A stretch of 64,000 bases of DNA from Cyrtodaria siliqua (Eukaryota; Mollusca; Bivalvia; Adapedonta; Hiatellidae), in the NCBI GenBank assembly GCA_037043455.1, contig JAWPHD010001325.1:32501-96500 (forward strand). The letters are read 5' to 3'. The notes beneath the pieces are model-generated. The model was not told the DNA's origin. It did not search any database and worked only from the letters and a program-made list of their open reading frames with translations. Both the position numbers and the translations under genes were made by a program. Of this stretch, positions 54,013 through 64,000 are shown in pieces (the first letter of the stretch is position 1; the number at the start of each line of letters is the position of its first letter).

Positions 54013-55040
54013 CGTACTCCGGTACTATTATTATCCATCACTATTAAAGTTCATTTTGGTAGGTGATATACTAGGTCTTTATCATAGATGTTCAACCATA
54101 TTTATTTAAAAAAAAAAAAGAAAAAGAAAAGGTAATTGCTGTGTGATTTTTTTAAAACCCTTCATGTTTCATGCACATTTATGCAAATTGATTCAATATA
54201 TTTGTCTTTCAAAATCGAATCTTGAAAAGTATTGTCTTTTACTCTGCCAAAGATTTTTTATTATACTGTAGAACCTAAGGATAAAAACCGAGTAACACAA
54301 ATTGTATCACCTACTGAACACATAAGGTAAAATCTCAACATCTCGGCCATGGAAAATTATGACTACACTTTTGGACATCAAATAAAATGCAACCGAACAG
54401 TTGTAACCACACAAACTGATACCAAAATAAGTGATATTTTATAAATTCAAACTGTCTGGAGTGTTTAATCAACAATGGCGTGGACGCTGAAGCAGGCAGC
54501 AGACATAAACATGCCAAATCGGCGATTATCCACAAGGACCAACATCATGTCATGCTGATCATTTTAGAAAAAGTCCCATAGCAATTTTCAAAAAGTAGTC
54601 GCTACAAACTTGTTTTTTAAAAATCTATTTTTAGCTTTGGCGGTCATCTTGTATTTCACATCAACATGATTTTTTTGCTAGGATCAACTAGACATCATGG
54701 GCAACATTTCTGTAAAGTTTCATGAAAATCCATCCACTAGTTTCAGAAGAGTAGTCACTACAAAAAAAAGTTTACGGATGGACGGACACCGCACCACGGC
54801 ATAAGCTTTACTGATCTTTGATCAGCAGAGTTAAAGATCAGCAGAGTTAAAAATAACTAATAAAAAAAAAGTAAAATAAATAAATATTTAAACAAAAAAG
54901 TATAGATCTAATAATAATAAAAAAAAAGAGTAAAACTACTTAACGGATTTTCATGAAACTTCACAGGAATAGTACTCAAAATTTTAGGTCGGCCGGAAAT
55001 TAAAGATGGCCTCCACGGCTAAAAATAGCTTCCAGATTTA
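54013..55040. other. Upstream of the transposase fragment, dispersed repeat
   Basis: Poly-A rich. Around 54540-54800 it holds the CACTACAAAAAAAAGTTTACGGATGGACGG type of bivalve repeat, with CATGAAAATCCATCCACTAGTTTCAGAAGAG. An acceptor-like TTCCAG lies at 55033-55038. Confidence 0.4.
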
Positions 55041-55724
55041 ACAGTTGAAGATTTGAAAGACAATGATGACGAGGTCATGTTTTATACAGGGTTCCCAACG
55101 TTTTTATCCTTTATGATGATTTTCAACATACTGAAACAAAGGGCTAGCTGCATGTCATATTGGAAAGGCAAAAAATCTAATCGAGAGAAAACATATCAAA
55201 GAAATGATAAGAAAAAACCCGGTCCTGGAAGGAAAATGAGACTAATAGACGAATTCCTCCTTGTGTTCATGAGACTAAGATTAGGCTTATTCGAAGAGGA
55301 TTTAGCAAAACGATTTAAAATTTCAATCTCAACATGCTGTAGCATATGGAGGACATGGGTTCGTTTTCTGTCCGACAATATGGCACCACAACTGATGTTC
55401 TGGCCTAGTAAAGAAGCTGTCCAGTCTCAAATGCCAGAGTGTTTCAAAGTGCGATATCCTGATACTCGTGTCATTCTAGATTGCACTGAAATTAAAACAG
55501 AGACTCCAGAATCAACAAGGGCTAAAACACTCCTTTATTCAAACTACAAATCACACATGACTTGGAAGATACTGGTGGGGATCACACCAGCAGGAGTGCC
55601 AAGCTTTGTATCCGATTGCTATAATGGTAATGTGTCTGACAAGAAAATAACTGAGTTATCAGGAGTGCTAGATAATACAAAACCTGGTTCTCACGATTCA
55701 CAATCAAGACTTTCTTTCACATAG
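55041..55724 (+). pseudogene. Truncated DDE (DDE_Tnp_4 / HTH_Tnp_4 type) transposase, PIF-Harbinger/ISL2EU-like
   Basis: The frame opens with LTVEDLKDNDDEVMFYTGFP, part of the linker that precedes the HTH in this family. A basic stretch follows (KKPGPGRKMR), then a helix-turn-helix (IDEFLLVFMRLRLGLFEEDL AKRFKISISTCCSIWRTWVR), then the start of the DDE nuclease fold: VILDCTEIKTETPE (first catalytic Asp), NYKSHMTWKILVGITPAGVP SFVSDCYNGNVSDKKITELS GVLD. The second and third acidic residues are missing, because at about 55672 the sequence becomes the 80-bp satellite. The N-terminal DNA-binding domain (often THAP) is also absent. The frame continues about 17 codons into satellite to a TAG at 55722. 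It was once a cut-and-paste transposase and is now inactive. Confidence 0.8.
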
Positions 55725-58700
55725 TATTCTCCACAAATAATAAACGAATATAAAATACAAGACCTGTTTCTCACGAATCATAATCAAGACTTTCGTTCAC
55801 CTATAATTCCCCACTAATAATAAACGAATACATAATACAAGACCTGGTCCTCACGAATCACAATCAAGACTTTCGTTCACCTATAATTCTCCACAAATAA
55901 TAAACGAATACATAATACAAGACCTGGTTCTCACGAATCATAATCAAGACTTTCGTTCACCTATAATTCTCCACAAATAATAAACTATAATACAAAACCT
56001 GGTTCTCACGATTCACAATCAAGACTTTCTTTCACATAGTATTCTCCACAAATAATAAACGAATATAAAATACAAGACCTGTTTCTCACGAATCATAATC
56101 AAGACTTTCGTTCACCTATAATTCCCCACTAATAATAAACGAATACATAATACAAGACCTGGTCCTCACGAATCACAATCAAGACTTTCGTTCACCTATA
56201 ATTCTCCACAAATAATAAACGATAATACAAAACCTGGTTCTCGCGAATCATAATCGGACATTCGTTCACCTATAATTCTCCACAAATAATAAACGATAAT
56301 ACAAAACCTGGTTCTCGCGAATCATAATCAGACTTGCGTTCACATATAATTCTCCACAAATAATAAACGAATATATAATACAAGAACTGCTTCTCATTAA
56401 TCATATTCAAGACTTTAAATCACCTATAATTCTCCACAAATAATAAACGATAATACAAAACCTGATTCTCGCGAATCATAATCAGACTATCGTTCACCTA
56501 TAATTCTCCACAAAAAATAAACGAATACATAATACAAAACCTGGTTCTCGCGAATCATAATCAAGACTTTCTTTCACCAATAATTCTCCACAAATAATAA
56601 ACGAATACATAAAACAAGAACTGGTTCTCACGAATCATAATCAAGACTTTCGTTCACCTATAATTCTCCACAAATAATAAACGATAATACAAAACCTGGT
56701 TCTCACGAATCATAATCAAGACTTTCTTTCACTAATAATACTCCACAAATAATAAACGAATATAAAATACAAGACCTGTTTCTCACGAACCATAATCAAG
56801 ACTTTCGTTCACCTATAATTCTCCACAAATAATAAACGAATACATAACACAAGACCTGTTCTCACGAATCATAATCAATACTTTCGTACACCTATATTTC
56901 TCCACAAATAATAAACGATAATACAAAACCTGATTCTCGCGAATCATAATCAGACTATCGTTCACCTATAATTCTCCACAAATAATAAACGAATATACAA
57001 TACAAGACCTGGTTCTCACTAATCATAATCAAGACTTTCTTTCCCCTAAAATTCTCCACAAATAATAAACGAATACATAACACAAGACCTGGTATCACGA
57101 ATCATAATTAAGACTTTCGTTCACCTATAATTCTCAACAAATAAAGAACGATAATACAAGACCTGGTTCTCACGAATCATAATCAATACTTTCGTTCGCC
57201 TATAATTCTCCACTAATAATAAACGATAATACAAGACCTGGTTTTCACTAATCATAATCAAGACTTTCTTTCCCCTATAATACTCCACAAATAATAAACG
57301 AATACATAATACAAGACCTGGTTCTCACGCATCATAATCAAGACTTTCTTTCACCTAGAATTCTCCACAAATAATAAACGAATACATAATACAAGACCTG
57401 ATTCTCACGAATCATAATCAAGACTTTCGTTCACCTATAATTCTCCACAAATAATAAACGAATACATAACACACGACCTGGTCTCACGAATCATAATCAA
57501 TACTTTCGTTCGCCTATAATTCTCCACTAATAATAAACGATAATACAAGACCTGGTTCTCACTAATCATAATCAAGACTTTCTTTCCCCTATAATTCTCC
57601 ACAAATAATAAACAAATACATAACACAAGACCTGGTATCACGAATCATAACCAAGACTTTCGTTTACCTATAATTCTCAACAAATAATGAACGATAATAC
57701 AAGACCTGGTTCTCACGAATCATAATCAGACTTTTTTCACCTATAATTCTCTACAAATAATAAACGAATACATAATACAAGACCTGGTTCTCACGCATCA
57801 TAATCAAGACTTTCTTTCACCTAGAATTCTCCACAAATAATAAACGAATACATAATACAAGACCTGGTTCTCACGAATCATAATCAGACTTTCGTTCACC
57901 TATAATTCTCAACAAATAATAAACGAATATATAATACAAGACCTGGTTCTCACTAAGCATAATCAAGACTTTCTTTTACCTATAAGTCTCCACAAATAAT
58001 AAACGATAATACAAAACCTGGTTCTCGCGAATCATAATCAGACTTGCGTTCACCTATAATTCTCCACAAATAATAAACGAATACATAATACACGAACTGG
58101 TTCTCACTAATCATAATCAAGACTTTCTTTCACTTATAATTCTCCACAAATAATTAACGAATACATAACACAAGACCTGGTCTCACGAATCATTATCTGA
58201 CTTTCGTTCACCAATATTTCTCCACAAATAATAAACGAATACATAATACAAAACCTGGTTCTCGCGAATCATAATCAAGAATTTCTTTCACCAATAATTC
58301 TCCACATATAATAAACGAATACATAATACAAGAACTGGTCCTCACGAATCATAATCAAGACTTTCGTTCACCTATAATTCTCCACAAATAATAAACGAAT
58401 ACATAATACAAGAACTGGTTCTCACGAATCATAATCAAGACTTTCGTTCACCTATAATTCTCCACAAATAATAAACGATAATACAAAACCTGGTTCTAAG
58501 GAATCATAATCAAGACTTTCTTTCACTAATAATACACCACAAATAATAAACGATTATAAAATACAAGACCTGTTTCTCACGAACAATAATCAAGACTTTC
58601 GTTCACCTATAATTCTCCACAAATAATAAACGAATACATAACACAAGACCTGTTCTCACGAATTATAATCAATACTTTCGTACACCTATAATTCTCCACT

Positions 58701-61700
58701 AATAATAAACGATAATACAAAACATGGTTCTCGCGAATCATAATCAGACTTTCGTTCACCTATAATTCTCCACAAATAATAAACGAATATATAATACAAG
58801 ACCTGGTTCTCACTAATCATAATCAAGACTTTCTTTCACCTATAATTCTCCACAAATAATAAACGATAATACAAAAACTGATTCTCGCGAATCATAATCA
58901 AGACTTTCTTTCACCTATAATTCTCCACAAATAATAAACGAATATACAATACAAGACCTCGTTCTCACTAATCATAATCAAGACTTTCTTTCACCTATAA
59001 TTCTCCACAAATAATAAACGAATACATAATACAAGACCTGATTCTCACGAATCATAATCAAAACTTTCGTTCACCTATAATTCTACACAAATAATAAACG
59101 ATAATACAAAACCTGGTTCTCACGAATCATAATCAGACTTTCGTTCAGCAATAATTCTCCACAAATAATAAACGAATACATAATACAAGAACTGGTTCTC
59201 ACGAATCATAATCAAGACTTTCGTTCACCTATAATTCCCCACTAATAATAAACGAATACATAATACAAGACCTGGTTCTCACGAATCATAATCAAGATTT
59301 TCGATCACCTATAATTCTCCACAAATAATAAACGATAATATAAAACCTGGTTATCGCGAATCATAATCAGACTTGCGTTCACCTATAATTTTCCACAAAT
59401 AATAAACGAATATATAATACAAGACATGGTTCTCACTAATCATAATCAAGACTTTCTTTCACCTATAATTCTCCACAAATAATAAACGAATAAATAACAC
59501 AAAACCTGGTTCTCGCAAATCATAATCAAGACTTTCTGTCACCAATAATTCTCCACAAATAATAAACGAATACATAATACAAGAACTGGTTCTCACGAAT
59601 CATAATCAAGTCTTTCGTTCACCTATAATTCTCCACAAATAATAAACGAATACATAACACACGACCTGGTCTCACGAATCATGTTCAATACTTTCGTTCA
59701 CCTATAATTCTCCACTAATAATTAACGTTAATACAAAACCTGGTTCTCGCGAATCATAATATTCAGACTTTCGTTCACCTATAATTTTCCACAAATAATA
59801 AACGAATATATAATACAAGACCTGGTTCTCACTAATCATAATCAAGACTTTTTTTCACCTATAATTCTCCACAAATAATAAACGAATAAATAACACAAAA
59901 CCTGGTTCTCGCAAATCATAATCAAGACTTTCTGTCACCAATAATTCTCCACAAATAATAAACGAATAAATAACACAAAACCTGGTTCTCGCAAATCATA
60001 ATCAAGACTTTCTGTCACCAATAATTCTCCACAAATAATAAACGAATACATAATACAAAATCTGGTTCTCGCGAATCATAATCAGACTTTCGTTCACCTA
60101 TAATTCTCCACAAATAATAAACGAATATATAATACAAGACCTGGTTCTCACTAATCATAATCAAGACTTTCTTTCACCTATAAGGCTCCACAAATAATAA
60201 ACGATAATACAAAACCTGGATCTCGCGAATCATAATCAGACTTTCGTTCACCTATAATTCTCCACAAATAATAAACGAATACATAATACAAGAACTGATT
60301 CTCATGAATCATAATCAAGACTTTCTTTCACCTATAATTCTCCACAAATAATAAACGAATACATAATACAAGACCTGGTTCTCACGAGTCATAATCAAGA
60401 CTTTCTTTCACCAATAATTCTCCACAAATAATAAACGAATACATAATACAAGACCTGGTTCTCACGAGTCATAATCAAGACTTTCTTTCACCTATAATTC
60501 TCTACAAATAATAAACGAATACATAATACAAGACCTGGTTCTCACGAGTCATAATCAAGACTTTCTTTCACCAATAATTCTCCACAAATAATAAACGAAT
60601 ACATAATACAAGACCTGGTTCTCACGAGTCATAATCAAGACTTTCTTTCACCAATAATTCTCCACAAATAATAAACGAATACATAATACAAAACCTGGTT
60701 CTCACGAATCATAATCAGACTTTCTTTCACCTATAATTCTCCACAAATTATAAACGAATACATAATACAAGACCTGGTTCTCACGAGTCATAATCAAGAC
60801 TTTCTTTCACCAATAATTCTCCACAAATAATAAACGAATACATAATACAAGACCTGGTTCTCACGAGTCATAATCAAGACTTTCTTTCACCAATAATTCT
60901 CCACAAATAATAAACGAATACATAATACAAAACCTGGTTCTCACGAATCATAATCAGACTTTCTTTCACCTATAAGTTTTCACAAATGATAAACGAATAC
61001 ATAATACAAGACCTGGTTCTCACAAATCATAATCAAGACTTTCGTTCATCTATAATACTCCTCAAATAATAAACGATAGAACAAAACCTGGTTCTCACGA
61101 ATCACAATCAAGACTTTCTTTCACCTAGTATTCTCCACTAATAATCAACGAATATAAAATACAAGACCTGTATCGCACGAATCATAATCAAGACTTTCGT
61201 TCACCTATAATTCCCCACTAATAATAACGAATACATAATACAAGACCTGGTTCTCACGAATCATAATCAAGACTTTCGATCACCTATAATTTTCCACAAA
61301 TAATAAACGATAATTCAAAACATGTTTCTCGCGAAACATAATCAGACTTTCGTTCACCAATAATTCTCCACAAAAAATAAACGAATACATAATACAAAAC
61401 CTGGTTCTCGCGAATCATAATCAAGACTTTCTTTCACCAATAATTCTCCACAAATAATAAATGAATACATAATACAAGACCTGTTCTCACGAATCATAAT
61501 CAGACTTTCGTTCACCAATAATTCTCCACAAATAATAAACGAATACATAATACAAAACCTGGTTCTCGCGAATCATAATCAAGACTTTCTTTCACCAATA
61601 ATTCATCACAAATAATAAAAGAATACATAATACAAGACCTGGTTGTCACGAATCATAATCAAGACTTTCGTTCACCTATAATTCTCCACAAGAATATACG

Positions 61701-64000
61701 ATAATACAAAACCTGATTCTCACGAATCATAATCAAGACTTTCTTCCACCAATAATTCTCCACACATAATAAACGATAATACAAAAACTGGTTCTCACGA
61801 ATCATAATCAAGACTTTCGTTCACCTATAATTCTCAACAATAAAAACGATAATACAAAACCTGGTTCTCACGAATCATAATCAAGACTTTCGTTCACCTA
61901 TAATTCTCCACAAATAATAAACGATAATACAAAACCTGGTTCTCACGAATCATAATCAAGACTTTCTTTCACCAATAATTCTCCACAAATAATAAACGAA
62001 TACATAATACAAGACCTGGTTCTCACGAATCATAATCAAGACTTTCGTTCACCTATAATACTCCACAAATAATAAACGATAAAATAAAACCTGGTTCTAA
62101 CGAATCACAATCAAGACTTTCTTTCACCTAGTATTCTCCACAAATAATAAACGAATATAATATACAAGACCTGTTTCTCACGTATCATAATCAAGACTTT
62201 CGTTCACCTATAAGTTTCCACAAATAATAAACGAATACATAATACAAGACCTGGTTCTCACGAATCATAATCAAGACTGTCGTTCACCTATAATTCTCCA
62301 CATATAATAAACGATACTACAAAACTGATTCTCACGAATCATAATCAGACTTTCGTTCACCTATAAGTTTCCACAAATAATAAACGAATACATAATACAA
62401 GAACTGGTTCTCACGAATCACAATCAAGACTTTCTTTCACCTAGTATTCTCCACAAATAATAAACGAATATAAAATACAAGAGCTATTTCTCACAAATCA
62501 TAATCAAGACTTTCGCTCACCTATAATTCTCCACTAATAATAAACGAATACATAATACATGACCTAGTTCTCACGAATCATAATCAAAACTTTCGTTCAC
62601 CTATAATTCTCCACAAATAATAAACGATAATACAAAACCTGGTTCTCACGAATCATAATCAGAGTTTCTTTCTCCTATAAGTTTCCACAAATAATAAACG
62701 AATACATAAAACAAGACCTGGTTCTCACGAATCATAATCAAGACTTTCGTTCACCTATAATTCTCCACAAATAATAAACGATAATACAAAACATGATTCT
62801 CACGAATCATAATCAGAGTTTCTTTCACCTATAAGTTTCCACAAATAATATACGAATACATAATACAAAACCTGGTTCTCACGAATCATAATCAAGGCTT
62901 TTGTTCAGTTATAATTCTCCACAAATAATAAACGAATACATAATACAAGACCTGGTTCTCACTAATCATAATCAAGAGTTTCTTTCACCAATAATTCTCC
63001 ACAAATAAAAAACGAATACATAATACAAGACCCGGTTCTCACGAATCATTATCAAAACTTTCGTTCACCTATAATTCTCCACAAATAATAAACGATAATA
63101 CAAGACTTGGTTCTCACGAATCATAATCAAGACTTTCGTTCACCTATAATTCTCCACAAATAATAAACGAATACATAATACAAGACCTGGTTCTCACGAA
63201 TCACAATCAAGACTTTCCTTCACCTAGTATTCTCCACAAATAATAAACAAATACATAATACAAGAGCTGGTTCTCACGAATCATTATCAAGACTTTCGTT
63301 CACCTATAATTCTCCACAAATAATAAACGAATACATAATACAAGATCTGGTTCTCACGAATCATTATCAAGACTTTCGTTCACCTATAATTCTCCACAAA
63401 TAATAAACGAATACATAATAAAAGACCTGGTTCTCACTAATCATAATCAAGACTTTCTTTCACCTATAATTCTCCACAAATAATAAACGAATACATAATA
63501 CATAATACAAAACCTGATTCTTACGAATCATAATCAAGACTTTCTTTCACCTATAATTCTCCACTAATAATAATAAACGAATAAATAACACAAGACCTGG
63601 TCTCACGAATCACAATCAAGACTTTGCTTCACCTATAATTCTCCACTAGTTATAAACGAATACATTATACAAGACATGGTTCTCACGAATCATAATCAGA
63701 TTTCCTTTAGTTTAAACTTATTTATTTTACATCGATTGTAACGAAAGCTCTATGAACTTTTTTGAATCACTCTCGATATCTTCCTGGGTAGAACCAGTAA
63801 CAAGCAATGCAGATAAAGTGTTTTGCTCAGGGACACAACGCATATGGCAATGACTGGAATCGAACCCACGACTTTTGGATCATGGGTCCAATGCTCTACC
63901 ACTAAACCACAGTGACTTCCTTTCACCTATAATTCTCCACAAATAATAAACGAATACATAATACAAGACCTGGTTCTCACGAATCATAATCAAGACTTTC
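55672..64000. repeat. ~80-bp satellite array, >100 units, running past the window end
   Basis: The unit is AATACAAGACCTGGTTCTCA + CGAATCATAATCAAGACTTT + CGTTCACCTATAATTCTCCA + CAAATAATAAACGAATACAT. A shorter variant of about 76 bp has ACGATAATACAAAACCTGG at the join. Variants cluster: CACGAGTCATAATC with CACCAATAATTC is concentrated at 60380-60900, showing local homogenisation. A four-unit block at 55672 recurs about 315 bp later at 55987 with its private changes (CACGATTCACAATC, CACATAGTATTC). One SINE (63709-63916) interrupts the array. Minus-strand SFIICGEL frames are artefacts. Confidence 0.95.
63709..63916 (-). mobile_element. tRNA-derived SINE, family S1, inserted in the satellite
   Basis: The reverse complement reads TGTGGTTTAGTGGTAGAGCA (box A region), GTCGTGGGTTCGATTCC (box B), TTACTGGTTCTACCCAGGAA GATATCGAGAGTGATT, and the tail ATCGATGTAAAATAAATAAG TTTAAAC, the same as 12926-13132. 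TTCCTTT flanks both sides (63702-63708 and 63917-63923), within what was one satellite unit. No tRNA function is expected. Confidence 0.9.

Noticed and set aside
57435..61548. Minus-strand frames with SFIICGELL
   Set aside because: Satellite artefacts; the ~80-bp unit is not a multiple of three and only short frames arise.
63840..63916. Functional tRNA gene on the minus strand
   Set aside because: Same SINE family as 12926, inserted in satellite with a 7-bp duplication.

Overview
The window looks like nuclear DNA of a marine mollusc, most probably a bivalve. Genes are sparse and split by long introns with GT/AG borders, the DNA is AT-rich, and non-coding DNA is packed with tRNA-derived SINEs, TTAA-flanked MITEs, fold-back elements and several kilobases of tandem satellite. 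The species cannot be named from sequence alone.

Four gene-like loci are supported. (1) A complete three-exon plus-strand gene (coding 3550-3614, 11428-11580, 13293-13458) encodes a 127-aa secreted protein with an H...H...C layout resembling LRAT/NlpC-P60 papain-like folds. (2) A minus-strand gene (39771 down to 19951) can be assembled from five exons into a secreted PAN/apple + sushi + C-type-lectin protein. Its sushi exon carries two apparent 1-nt deletions, so it is either a pseudogene or affected by assembly error. (3) A plus-strand single-exon C2H2 zinc-finger gene (47188-48930, 580 aa, eight fingers) has three upstream ORFs in its leader. (4) A truncated DDE transposase (about 55041-55724) runs directly into a satellite.

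The largest mobile element is a 6.4-kb DNA transposon (29844-36241) with about 130-bp imperfect terminal inverted repeats and a probable 3-bp ATA target duplication. It carries a decayed gene with Cys/His zinc-binding modules, an XPG/FEN-like nuclease domain and a C-terminal cysteine-rich CXC motif. This matches what is known of the Academ superfamily. It sits in an intron of the lectin gene.

The rest is repeats. A TTAA-flanked MITE of about 345 bp occurs seven times. Two further TTAA elements lie at 14859-16026 and 53617-54012. A 484-bp MITE has two full copies and one fragment. Other elements include a 688-bp element with 6-bp target duplications whose interior has become a strand-switching minisatellite, a 1.58-kb element with long inverted ends, and SINEs of several families sharing one central motif. 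The tandem arrays are a 45-bp minisatellite (8091-10793, each unit with a CACGTG palindrome), a 52-bp array (25479-27485) and an approximately 80-bp satellite (55672 to the window end). Most long open frames in the window are by-products of these arrays and are not genes.
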